DNA from: Deltaproteobacteria bacterium
Lineage (GTDB): Bacteria > Desulfobacterota > DSM-4660 > Desulfatiglandales > HGW-15
Reading direction: 5' to 3'
Length of the DNA stretch: 9,372 nucleotides
NCBI GenBank assembly: GCA_019308525.1
Contig: JAFDIC010000127.1
Location: 1 to 9,372 of the forward strand
Shown here: positions 1-6,268 of the stretch, in pieces
Numbering within the stretch: the first letter of the stretch is position 1
Layout of the letters: every line of letters begins with the position of its first letter
Made by a program: the position numbers and the translations under genes
Notes under the pieces: generated by a model
The model's input: only the letters and a program-made list of their open reading frames with translations
Database searches by the model: none
What the model was told of the DNA's origin: nothing

Positions 1-1
1 T

Positions 2-187
2 ATCATAAGTACGAGTGCAGGTTATGACGATCCCCATTCCATCCAGGAGGCTTACTCCGCCTACCTTGACATCGTTATTGACGGGGGTGTGATCTATCCA
101 AGTCCCTCCAGTGTCGTTTCTTTGATCGACGACGTGCCGGAAGTGATTCGTGTGGGCAAGGGCGACGTAAGCTCTTTCATCACGTGA
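2..187 (+). CDS. YrdC/YciO/Sua5-family protein, C-terminal end (partial)
   Basis: This is the last 61 residues of a gene that begins left of the window. The reading frame opens at base 2 and stops at TGA 185-187. The translated segment contains AYLDIVIDGGVIYPSPSSVV and ends in EVIRVGKGDVSSFIT. The pattern of D-hydrophobic-I-D-G-G, then P-S-(S/T)-V-V, then a closing (V/I)(L/V)R.G.GD resembles the end of the YrdC-like fold, and the tail closely recalls the end of E. coli YciO (REGVGDVKPFL). The family includes the enzymes that make threonylcarbamoyl-AMP for the t6A modification of tRNA, but YciO-type members are paralogues with a less certain role. The N-terminal substrate-binding region is missing here, so the two cannot be separated. 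The gene converges on sppA across 97 bases, with no clear intrinsic terminator. Confidence 0.8.
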   Translation: MISTSAGYDDPHSIQEAYSAYLDIVIDGGVIYPSPSSVVSLIDDVPEVIRVGKGDVSSFIT

Positions 188-284
188 CAGGAGTCAGACC
201 TTCAAGGCCCGCAGCCCCTCTCACACCAGGCGACCCGGCAGAAAAAGTCCAGAGAGCAAAAGCGGGCACAAGCCTTTAGGCGAT

Positions 285-1175
285 CTAACCGTTCCACCTG
301 TATTTCAGGCCCCAAGAATCGTGCTCCTTTATCGCATTGGACAGGGCTTTCACTGCACTCTCAAACAGGAGATCCCAGATCCTTCCCCTCGACCTTTTCG
401 GATAGACGATTTGGGCCTCTCCCCTTATTCCTGACATCTTCTTGGCAAGTTCGAGGGCATCCTGGAAATTGCCCAGGCTGTCAATAAGGCCCAACTCTTT
501 TGCCCGGGCGCCCGAAATTATGCGTCCGTCAGCGATTTCCTGGACCTGTTCCAGCCCTAAGCCCCTACCCTCTGCAACCGCCCGGACAAACTGTTCTTTG
601 ATATCTGAGATCACCTCCTCCAGGAGGGCCTTCTCCTTTTCTGACATTTTCCTGATGGGTGAGCCGATGTCCTTGAATTCCCCGCTTTTTACCACTTCGA
701 AGTCAACTCCTATTTTCTTCATGAGTTCCTCCACCTGGAGAAACTCCATGATAACCCCTATACTCCCTGTTATGGTGCCGGGATTGGCCACAATTTTGTC
801 GGCCGCCACGGCCACGTAGTATCCCCCGGAAGCAGCCACGCCTCCGAGCGAAGCTATCACCCTTTTGGTCTTTCTTGTTCTTAGGACCTCCCTGAAGATC
901 TCCTGCGACGGTCCCACCCCCCCGCCCGGAGAGTCTATTCTCAGGACTATGGCCTTTATCCCCCTGTCTTTACGAAATCGAACCAACTGGCTCAGTATGT
1001 GCCCTGAATCCTTGATCGGCCCCTCTATCTTGATCACACCTATCTTGTCGCCAAATGACAGCTTGCTAGTGCCTCCAAAGGTCATGATAATAACCGCCAT
1101 GACCATGCCCAGGAACACGACCGTCACTGCCAGGATAATGAAGACTATTAACAGGGGGTGTCTCTTGGAAGGCAT
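285..1175 (-). CDS. sppA: Signal peptide peptidase SppA (family S49, short form)
   Basis: This is a membrane-bound serine protease that digests leftover signal peptides after secretion. The protein has 296 residues, the short single-domain form as in Bacillus, not the E. coli tandem form of about 618. A hydrophobic signal anchor spans about residues 8-32. The S49 core follows, with RIDSPGGG at 79-86, the nucleophile motif AASGGYY at 114-120 (Ser116) and the motif KSGEFKDIGSP at 163-173. Lys168 is the likely general base: it lies 52 residues after Ser116, the same spacing as Ser147 and Lys199 in Bacillus subtilis SppA. The ATG at 1175 is the only possible start, because an in-frame TAA lies five codons upstream with no other start codon between. 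The ribosome binding site is weak. The gene follows rpsA by 104 bases and is probably cotranscribed with it. Confidence 0.93.
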   Translation of the reverse strand: MPSKRHPLLIVFIILAVTVVFLGMVMAVIIMTFGGTSKLSFGDKIGVIKIEGPIKDSGHILSQLVRFRKDRGIKAIVLRIDSPGGGVGPSQEIFREVLRTRKTKRVIASLGGVAASGGYYVAVAADKIVANPGTITGSIGVIMEFLQVEELMKKIGVDFEVVKSGEFKDIGSPIRKMSEKEKALLEEVISDIKEQFVRAVAEGRGLGLEQVQEIADGRIISGARAKELGLIDSLGNFQDALELAKKMSGIRGEAQIVYPKRSRGRIWDLLFESAVKALSNAIKEHDSWGLKYRWNG

Positions 1176-1279
1176 ATGCTGGAATCTTTACGGCTTTGTT
1201 GTCTTTCCGCTCTCTAAGGGTGAACGCCAAAGGAAAGAGAGATCGCAGCCCCAGTGCGAAATCCCCGGTAACTAACTTC

Positions 1280-3274
1280 TCACTCTCTAACTGGTGGCCC
1301 CTCTATCTTGGCTCCCTTCTCGTCGTATTCTTCTCCCTGGGGGTCTTCCGATCCTGACGCTTGTGAGCTTTCATCAACCTGGTGCTTTCCTTCTGCTTCC
1401 CCGTCCTTCTCCTTCTCGACAGGCCGATCCTTCTGGCCATCGGCACCGTCGGGGCTGCCCTGAAGCCTTATCATGCCTTTTCTCAAGAGCTCTCCTAGAT
1501 TCGAGGTCGCTTCGCTGCGGGTATTTACGTAGCTCTTATATATCTCTTTTTCATCACTCTCTTCCAGCTTCTTTATTGAAAGGCCTATCTTCTTTTCCCC
1601 CTTGGATACATTTATCACCTTTGCCTGGATTACGTCATCGGTCTTGAATCTGCTCAAGGGATTGCCACTCTTGTCCTTTGACAGTTCTGATACGTGTATG
1701 AGGCCCTCAATGCCTTCTTCCAGCTCCACAAAGATCCCGAAATCGGTTACGTTTGTGACCACTCCTGTGACCCTTGTTCCAAGCTTGTATTTTTCCGGTA
1801 CCGATTCCCAGGGATCAGGGGTAAGCTGTTTGATGCCTAAGGAAAAACGTTCGTTCTCCTTATCGATATTGAGGACCACGGCCTGCACAAGCTGTCCTTT
1901 CTTGTAGATCTCGGAGGGGTGCTTAACCCTCTTGGTCCAGGAAAAGTCCGAGATATGTACCAACCCGTCAATGCCCTCGTCTATTCCTATGAATATTCCG
2001 AAGTCCGTGATGTTCTTGATCCTTCCCTCGATAGTGGTACCCACTGGATACTTCTCTTCGATTATGTCCCACGGATTGGGTTCAATCTGCTTTAGTCCCA
2101 GCGAAATTCTCTTGTTTGCCGAGTCAATGCTGAGAACAACCGCCTCGACCTCATCCCCTACTTTGACCACCTGAGAGGGGTGCCTTATCTTTCTTGTCCA
2201 GGACATCTCTGATACATGTATCAGGCCTTCGATCCCTTCTTCAATTTCAACGAAAGCCCCGTAGTCGGCCAGGCTCACCACGCGACCTCCGACCCTGCTC
2301 CCCACGGGATACTTTTCATCGGCCTGAGTCCAGGGATCAGGCTTCAGTTGCTTAAGGCCCAGGGAGACCCTTTCAGTTTCGCGATCAAAGTTCAAGATCT
2401 TGACCGTGATTTCATCCCCGACCTGATACAGCTCGGATGGGTGCCCCACCCTTCCCCATGACATATCCGTGATATGGAGCAACCCGTCAATCCCCCCCAG
2501 ATCGATAAACAGCCCGTAGTCTGTAATATTCTTGACCTTTCCCTGCAACACAGCCCCGTTTTCCAGGATCTCCAGGGTCTTTTGTCTAAGACGGTTACGT
2601 TCTGCTTCCAGTATCGCCCTTCGAGACAGAACGATATTTGAACGGCGCCTGTTGTATTTCAGTATCTTGAACTCGTGGGTAGTGCCTATTAGTGAATCGA
2701 AGTCCTTGACGGGTTTCAGGTCGATCTGGGAGCCTGGCAGGAATGCAGCCAGGCCTATGTCCACAGACATCCCTCCTTTGACCCGGGATACTATCTTCCC
2801 TTTTATGGTGCCATCCTTCTCATAAATCTCCTTGATCTCATCCCATACCTTTATCTTCTTGGCCTTCTCTTTTGAAAGCAGGATTATCCCCTCGTCATCC
2901 TCCCTCCTTTCCAGCAGCACATCGACCTTATCGCCCACCTTCGCGGTAATGTTTCCCTGGTCATCAATAAATTCATGGATCGGAATCTGCCCTTCCGATT
3001 TGTAACCTATATCCACGAGCACGAACTCTTTGTCGACCTGGACAATTTCCCCGCGGACCAGTTCACCTTCCTGTATACTTCTCAGGCTCTCCTCGTAAAG
3101 TTCCTTGAAATCATCAGGGACATCTCTTTCCCCTTGAGCTTTCATCTCGCCGGCAGCAGCCCCTCCCGGTTCCTCCCTCCGTCCCTCCCGAGCAATTTCC
3201 CCTGGGCCTTCATCCCTGGAAGTTTCATTGATCCCGATGTCTTCTCCCGTTAAGTTAATTTGTTTATTGTCCAT
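1280..3274 (-). CDS. rpsA: 30S ribosomal protein S1
   Basis: S1 binds mRNA on the small ribosomal subunit and helps start translation. The protein has 664 residues, about 100 more than E. coli S1 (557). Six S1 (OB-fold) domains are visible at about 70-137, 154-219, 240-308, 325-395, 412-482 and 499-568. Domains 1 and 2 are the divergent ribosome-docking pair. Domains 3-6 carry the RNA-binding signature (D(Y/F)G.F(I/V)..., then G(L/I)(L/I/V)H(I/V)(S/T)), and domains 3-5 are joined by repeated SLG(L/I)KQ..P(D/N)PW linkers. The extra length is a hydrophilic N-terminal extension (about 1-55) and an acidic, probably disordered tail (about 575-664). The ATG at 3274 follows GGGGGGAAGAGG at a short spacing. 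The gene lies 112 bases after cmk, matching the widespread cmk-rpsA pairing. In deltaproteobacteria ispH is often between the two, but it is absent here. Confidence 0.97.
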   Translation of the reverse strand: MDNKQINLTGEDIGINETSRDEGPGEIAREGRREEPGGAAAGEMKAQGERDVPDDFKELYEESLRSIQEGELVRGEIVQVDKEFVLVDIGYKSEGQIPIHEFIDDQGNITAKVGDKVDVLLERREDDEGIILLSKEKAKKIKVWDEIKEIYEKDGTIKGKIVSRVKGGMSVDIGLAAFLPGSQIDLKPVKDFDSLIGTTHEFKILKYNRRRSNIVLSRRAILEAERNRLRQKTLEILENGAVLQGKVKNITDYGLFIDLGGIDGLLHITDMSWGRVGHPSELYQVGDEITVKILNFDRETERVSLGLKQLKPDPWTQADEKYPVGSRVGGRVVSLADYGAFVEIEEGIEGLIHVSEMSWTRKIRHPSQVVKVGDEVEAVVLSIDSANKRISLGLKQIEPNPWDIIEEKYPVGTTIEGRIKNITDFGIFIGIDEGIDGLVHISDFSWTKRVKHPSEIYKKGQLVQAVVLNIDKENERFSLGIKQLTPDPWESVPEKYKLGTRVTGVVTNVTDFGIFVELEEGIEGLIHVSELSKDKSGNPLSRFKTDDVIQAKVINVSKGEKKIGLSIKKLEESDEKEIYKSYVNTRSEATSNLGELLRKGMIRLQGSPDGADGQKDRPVEKEKDGEAEGKHQVDESSQASGSEDPQGEEYDEKGAKIEGPPVRE

Positions 3275-3327
3275 TAACCTCTTCCCCCCAAGTTGTTATA
3301 TTGCCCTTTGCATGAGGCTGACGAGCC

Positions 3328-3390
3328 CTAATGCATCTTATTATCAGAGATTCCTATGAACTTCAACAAATTACTCATCCAGTATTTCAT
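3328..3390 (-). CDS. Possible 20-residue ORF between cmk and rpsA
   Basis: A 20-codon ORF begins at ATG 3390-3388, sharing the four bases ATGA with the cmk stop codon, and ends at TAG 3330-3328. It is preceded by GGGGGAAAAG, a plausible ribosome binding site inside the cmk coding end. The peptide starts MKYWMSNLLKF and has no recognisable domain. The ATGA overlap suggests translational coupling to cmk, and the position just upstream of rpsA would suit a leader peptide, but an ORF this short may also arise by chance. No function is proposed. Confidence 0.2.
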   Translation of the reverse strand: MKYWMSNLLKFIGISDNKMH

Positions 3391-4085
3391 CTTTTCCCCC
3401 GGACCTTGATACCGGTGAATCTCCCCCTGCCCATCGCCATCAACTCTTCCAGTATTATCTCAATGACCTGGTCGGGAGATAAGTTTGTAGAATCAATGAG
3501 TTTTGCATCCTCGGCCTGCCTCAGGGGAGCGATGGACCTCTTCCTGTCCTGCTCATCCCTCCTCACGAGGTCAGCGAGGATTGATTCCTGGGAAACCGCT
3601 TCCCCCCGCCTGAGCCTCTCCAGATATCTCCTCTCAGCCCTTACCCTGGGAGTTGCAGTAAGAAACACCTTGAAATCCGCACCGGGGAATACCACAGTGC
3701 CCATATCGCGGCCTTCAGCCACGACATTCTTCCCTTGGGCGATTCTTCTCTGGAGGATTGTCATTGCCTCTCTGACCTCCCCTATTGCGGAAATCCTCGA
3801 TGCCATCATGTCCATCTCCGGCGTTCTGATTGCCAGAGATACATCCTCAGATCCCAGAAAGACCCTGTATTCTTCAGCCTCATGCTCGAAACGCAGGGGC
3901 AGGCCCTGACACATCCTCCCGATCTTGTCGACTTCCCCGTAGCCTAGGCCTTCCCTGCGCGCCTGTAATGCCACCACGCGGTACATGGCCCCTGTATCCA
4001 GCAAGAAGAAATTGAGCCTCTTCGCAAGGAGTTTGGCGGCCGTGCTTTTTCCGGAACCTGAAGGACCATCGATTGTTATGATCAT
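3387..4085 (-). CDS. cmk: Cytidylate kinase (CMP/dCMP kinase)
   Basis: The enzyme phosphorylates CMP and dCMP with ATP in the cytosol, feeding the CTP and dCTP pools. The 232-residue protein shows the P-loop GPSGSGKST at 7-15, DTGAMYR at 30-36, the CMP-binding segment EGRDMGTVVFP at 124-134 (usually GRDIGT), the lid-type run RRDEQDRKRSIAPLRQAEDA at 175-194 and the closing DSTNLS at 198-203. These motifs and the length fit the bacterial Cmk family throughout. The ATG at 4085 has AGGA about 12 bases upstream, a rather long spacing. The gene is the first of a leftward cmk-rpsA-sppA cluster and is divergent from the HU/IHF gene across 281 bases. The C-terminal tail after about 215 is basic. Confidence 0.96.
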   Translation of the reverse strand: MIITIDGPSGSGKSTAAKLLAKRLNFFLLDTGAMYRVVALQARREGLGYGEVDKIGRMCQGLPLRFEHEAEEYRVFLGSEDVSLAIRTPEMDMMASRISAIGEVREAMTILQRRIAQGKNVVAEGRDMGTVVFPGADFKVFLTATPRVRAERRYLERLRRGEAVSQESILADLVRRDEQDRKRSIAPLRQAEDAKLIDSTNLSPDQVIEIILEELMAMGRGRFTGIKVRGKR

Positions 4086-4211
4086 GACATTGAAGTTTCC
4101 TAATGACTCCTATTCAGAGCGGGTGCGTGATCTCTCCCCCCTACCATAGCAGGACCGTGAAAGGCGTTTCCGCCCGTGCAAACTGTGCAGAGTACAATGG
4201 CTGGTGACGCT

Positions 4212-4238
4212 TTTATATCAGCATTCGGGAAATATCAA
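4212..4238 (-). promoter_or_regulatory. Candidate sigma70-type promoter for cmk
   Basis: On the minus strand TTGATA (4238-4233) and TATAAA (4217-4212) are separated by 15 bases, shorter than the ideal 17. It points toward cmk about 125 bases downstream. The -35 element overlaps the IHF consensus match at 4233-4245, so binding there could compete with it. This is a weaker candidate than the rightward promoter at 4258-4286. Confidence 0.35.
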
Positions 4239-4245
4239 GCATTTA
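4233..4245 (+). promoter_or_regulatory. Match to the IHF binding consensus
   Basis: The 13 bases TATCAAGCATTTA fit the IHF consensus WATCAANNNNTTR at every defined position, with AT-rich flanks on the right. The site ends 12 bases before the -35 box of the HU/IHF gene and covers the candidate cmk -35 box. Autoregulation by an HU/IHF protein is an inference. E. coli ihf genes are known to be autoregulated, but the specificity of the local protein is unknown. Confidence 0.45.
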
Positions 4246-4257
4246 TATTATTTGGGC

Positions 4258-4286
4258 TTGACTAAAGCGTGCCGATTCACTATAAA
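4258..4286 (+). promoter_or_regulatory. Sigma70-type promoter of the HU/IHF gene
   Basis: TTGACT at 4258-4263 and TATAAA at 4281-4286 are separated by exactly 17 bases, and each matches the sigma70 consensus at five of six positions. Transcription should start near 4293, giving a 5' leader of about 74 bases before the ATG at 4367. The SRP RNA may be made from the same promoter, because no good separate promoter is visible for it. Confidence 0.75.
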
Positions 4287-4307
4287 CTATTTTGAATTCA
4301 CAGTGAA
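4276..4307 (+). promoter_or_regulatory. TTCAC repeat and TTCACAGTGAA palindrome at the promoter
   Basis: TTCAC occurs at 4276-4280, just before the -10 box, and again at 4297-4301, 21 bases (two helical turns) later. The second copy is the left half of the perfect inverted repeat TTCAC-A-GTGAA at 4297-4307, which lies just after the predicted start of transcription. This arrangement suits a repressor operator, but no regulator can be named from the sequence. Confidence 0.3.
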
Positions 4308-4366
4308 GCTGATTTGTATCGGGTGACTTTTCAACCATATGTCTGACTTCCAGGGAGAGGAATCCT

Positions 4367-4642
4367 ATGAATAAATCTCAACTGATAGAAGCCCTTGCCA
4401 GGGAAGAAAACCTCGCCCTCAAGAAGGCGGAAGAAGTTGTGAACACGGTTTTCGGTGACATGGAGAAGGCCTTGACAAGGGGGGAACGCGTCGAGATTAG
4501 GGGTTTTGGCAGTTTTAAGATAAAGCACTATGAAGGTTATCAAGGGAGGAATCCTAAGACAGGCGAGATAATCAACGTGGCTTCAAAGAAGCTCCCCTTC
4601 TTCAAGGTCGGCAAAGAGCTTAAAGAACGCGTTGATATCTGA
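4367..4642 (+). CDS. HU/IHF-family DNA-binding protein (IHF-beta-like)
   Basis: This is a small DNA-bending architectural protein of 91 residues, the usual HU/IHF length. The helical dimer region is at about 1-40, followed by the core RGFGSF at 45-50 and the DNA-binding arm with GRNPKTGE at 60-67. Pro63 of that arm is the residue that intercalates between base pairs. The C-terminal segment PFFKVGKELKERV is typical of the family. The gene's association with cmk-rpsA, together with GRNPKTGE, favours an IHF-beta-type protein (ihfB follows rpsA in E. coli). HU and IHF-beta cannot be separated with certainty here, so no symbol is given. The ATG follows GGGAGAGGA at good spacing, and a strong promoter lies about 80 bases upstream. 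The gene is followed after only 16 bases by the SRP RNA. Confidence 0.93.
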   Translation: MNKSQLIEALAREENLALKKAEEVVNTVFGDMEKALTRGERVEIRGFGSFKIKHYEGYQGRNPKTGEIINVASKKLPFFKVGKELKERVDI

Positions 4643-4656
4643 TTTTGACATACATT

Positions 4657-4936
4657 TCCCTTGGTCGTGCTAGACGGGGAGCTAGCGGTGCCCTGTAACC
4701 CGAAATCCGCTTATGCGGGGTCGAATGTCCTTGCTGAGAGTCTTTCACCTGAGGCCTCCGTTGGTCGTTCTTGGCAAGGGAGTGGACCTTGCGTGACAGA
4801 CACTTGCAAACCCCGTCAGGTCCGGAAGGAAGCAGCGGTACGCAAGAGAGTCTGTGTCGCAACGACCTCTACTCCTTACACCGGGACGATGACGGGACCT
4901 TTGGTGGGACGCGATCAAGGATGCACGACCAAGGAC
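4657..4936 (+). ncRNA. ffs: Signal recognition particle RNA, long form with Alu domain
   Basis: This RNA is the scaffold of the signal recognition particle that targets membrane proteins during translation. Domain IV, the Ffh-binding hairpin, is plain: GTCAGGTCCGGAAGGAAGC at 4815-4833, with the GGAA tetraloop at 4824-4827. Its arms extend through ACAGAC (4798-4803) and GTCTGT (4850-4855). The 5' part has the Alu-domain signature TAGACGGGGAGCTAGCGGT at 4671-4689, then CTGTAACCC, the small hairpin CCGC-TTAT-GCGG and GTCGAAT, very like the Bacillus scRNA. The two ends pair perfectly over 12 bp: CCTTGGTCGTGC (4659-4670) with GCACGACCAAGG (4923-4934). Helix 5 begins with TCCTTG (4728-4733) pairing with CAAGGA. 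The length of about 280 nt compares with 271 in B. subtilis and 114 in E. coli. Neither a good promoter of its own nor a T-run terminator is visible. Open frames through this stretch are not genes. Confidence 0.95.
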
Positions 4937-5147
4937 CCTATCTTTGCCTGCGACCTGCCTTCCAAGCCACAATCCTTTCCTGCGCGAAATGAGACCTTTG
5001 CATAACATTTCAAGCATTATTGATTCACGGGCGGAAATGCGAAAGCACCCCTGAAGGATCGGGCAATTTCATCAAGTCTTGGAGTGAAGCGGTTATGTTG
5101 CCCCCAAAATGGGTCTTGCAAAGGCATCGAAATGAGCCGAGGATCGG
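4937..5147. other. Intergenic gap between the SRP RNA and pgeF
   Basis: No gene, clear promoter or terminator was found in these 211 bases. A short hairpin with a GAAA loop (TGC-GAAA-GCA) lies near 5038-5047. The SRP RNA is not followed by a T-rich stretch, so its 3' end probably arises by processing. Confidence 0.5.
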
Positions 5148-5975
5148 ATGATAGGAGCAAAAGGGATTCTCCTTAGATCACAGGGCATTCCTGCGGTCCC
5201 TGACATTGTGCCTGGCGATTTGGAATGTCCTCCTGGGGTTGTATACTTCCAGTTTGAAGGATTGGCCGATGCCGGGTTGAGACATGCTGTTTTCACTCGA
5301 CTGGGCGGAGTAAGCAGACCTCCTTATGATACCCTCAATGTCGGCAAGGAGTGCGGTGATGACCCCGAAGATGTCAAGAAGAACCTGGCGATAGTCCAAC
5401 AGGTGTTTGGAACAAACCACCTGATTTCCATGAAACAGGTCCACGGAAAGCGCGCCCAGGTTGTCACCGAAGATGATATAAGCCGCCTGCCCCGTTCATT
5501 TCACGGGGATGCCTTGATCACCGGCGTAAGTGGGGTCGCCTTGATGGTCAAGGTTGCCGACTGCCAGGGAATTATCCTCTTTGATCCCGAAAACAGGGTC
5601 CTGGCAAATATCCATTGCGGGTGGAGAGGAAATGTGCTCAACATCATCGATGTTGCAGTGGAGCGGATGTGCGCAACCTTCGGGTCCAGGGCATCGGAAA
5701 TCAAGGCCGCAATAAGCCCCTCTCTGGGCCCTTGCTGCGGTGAATTCGTAACCCACGAAGAGATCTTCCCGGCCGAGTTCCGCTCCTTCATGTGGCGAAA
5801 GAATTATTTCGATCTTTGGGGGATAAGTCGATGGCAAATGATGAGAGCCGGCTTGAGGGATGAAAACATAGAGGTTGCCGGGATTTGCACACGTTGCAGA
5901 ACCGACCTCTTTTTTTCCTACCGCGCCGAAGGGATGACCGGCAGGTTTGCCGTCCTGTCTATGCTCCGGGAATAA
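5148..5975 (+). CDS. pgeF: PgeF/YfiH-family purine nucleoside phosphorylase (laccase-domain, Cu-oxidase_4)
   Basis: Members of this family are often annotated as polyphenol oxidases or laccases. Better-studied relatives are zinc-dependent purine nucleoside phosphorylases acting on adenosine and inosine, and E. coli YfiH (PgeF) also affects peptidoglycan composition. The 275-residue protein has the three metal-ligand motifs: KQVHG at 96-100 (His99), VADC at 136-139 (Cys139) and NIHCGWRG at 154-161 (His156). SLGPCCGEF at 192-200 and FFSYRAEGMTGR at 255-266 are also family hallmarks. The first 25 or so residues lie outside the conserved fold, so the true start might be slightly downstream. The ATG at 5148 has GAGGA close upstream. 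The gene stands alone between the SRP RNA and the zinc-ribbon operon, with no promoter recognised in front. Confidence 0.9.
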   Translation: MIGAKGILLRSQGIPAVPDIVPGDLECPPGVVYFQFEGLADAGLRHAVFTRLGGVSRPPYDTLNVGKECGDDPEDVKKNLAIVQQVFGTNHLISMKQVHGKRAQVVTEDDISRLPRSFHGDALITGVSGVALMVKVADCQGIILFDPENRVLANIHCGWRGNVLNIIDVAVERMCATFGSRASEIKAAISPSLGPCCGEFVTHEEIFPAEFRSFMWRKNYFDLWGISRWQMMRAGLRDENIEVAGICTRCRTDLFFSYRAEGMTGRFAVLSMLRE

Positions 5976-6095
5976 ACCCCCGGGGAATTTCGCACCGGTC
6001 ATTGAATCCCGTGTGAAAGGACAAAGAGAAACCTGATTCAGTATCCCTGTGCTTCACAAGGGGCATTCCTACGGGGTAAACCCAGGCTTATCCTA

Positions 6096-6123
6096 TTGAC
6101 AAAGGATTTAAAAAGATTAATAT
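6096..6123 (+). promoter_or_regulatory. Sigma70-type promoter of the zinc ribbon-queD-kdsB operon
   Basis: TTGACA at 6096-6101, a perfect -35 box, is followed after 16 bases by TAATAT at 6118-6123, a good -10 box. Transcription would start near 6130, giving a leader of about 140 bases before the first well-supported gene at 6269. The -10 box overlaps ATTAAT (6116-6121), which recurs at 6129-6134 across the predicted start and might be an operator. Confidence 0.65.
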
Positions 6124-6129
6124 TTTCCA

Positions 6130-6268
6130 TTAATGATTCATCAAGTTCAAGAACTTCGTGGAACCAATGCCTTCGGAAAAGCTCCGGAAGCAGCGCAATC
6201 CCGCCCTGGGGGAGATCAGGTTGTTGGGGCAAATATCAATATTGAAATAACTTCAAAGGAGGTTGCCT
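6130..6268 (+). other. Transcribed leader with inverted repeats
   Basis: This predicted 5' leader holds three dyad elements: AAGTTC-AA-GAACTT at 6143-6156, an imperfect hairpin of CTTCGG (6171-6176) with CCGGAAG (6184-6190), and the 10-base palindrome TCAATATTGA at 6236-6245. It resembles no riboswitch that could be recognised; in particular no preQ1 class fits, although queD lies in the operon. The stretch 5976-6095 upstream shows no gene and no terminator after pgeF. Confidence 0.35.

Noticed and set aside
188..284. Terminator between the YciO-type gene and sppA (GCCT-TT-AGGC at 272-281)
   Set aside because: The stem has four pairs with a two-base loop and is not followed by a T-run on either strand.
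442..1275. Plus-strand frames opposite sppA
   Set aside because: They are antisense shadows of a gene with clear catalytic motifs; their products are rich in Ser, Thr and Pro and show no domain.
3275..3386. Remnant of ispH between cmk and rpsA
   Set aside because: ispH often lies here in deltaproteobacteria, but the 112 bases show no residual IspH motif.
4200..4220. Possible sigma54 promoter (TGGC followed by a GC element)
   Set aside because: The -12 element TTGC and the required spacing are not present.
4600..4658. Separate promoter for the SRP RNA using TTGATA at 4632 and TACATT at 4651
   Set aside because: The spacing is only 13 bases and the -10 match is poor; cotranscription with the HU/IHF gene is more likely.
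4620..5017. Several open frames of 70-115 codons on both strands
   Set aside because: They run through the SRP RNA and its flank. The conserved RNA motifs and helices explain the sequence, and the frames have no ribosome binding sites or recognisable domains.
6181..6200. Second SRP-like motif (CCGGAAGCAGC)
   Set aside because: It lacks the flanking GTCAGGT and the symmetric loop sequence of domain IV, so the likeness is by chance.
6038..6232. Minus-strand frame of 64 codons in the leader of the zinc-ribbon operon
   Set aside because: It lies across a strong opposing promoter and leader, has no domain and no supporting context.
6130..6268. 6S RNA or preQ1 riboswitch in the leader
   Set aside because: There is no long rod with a central bubble and no recognisable preQ1 core; the base pairing is limited to short dyads.
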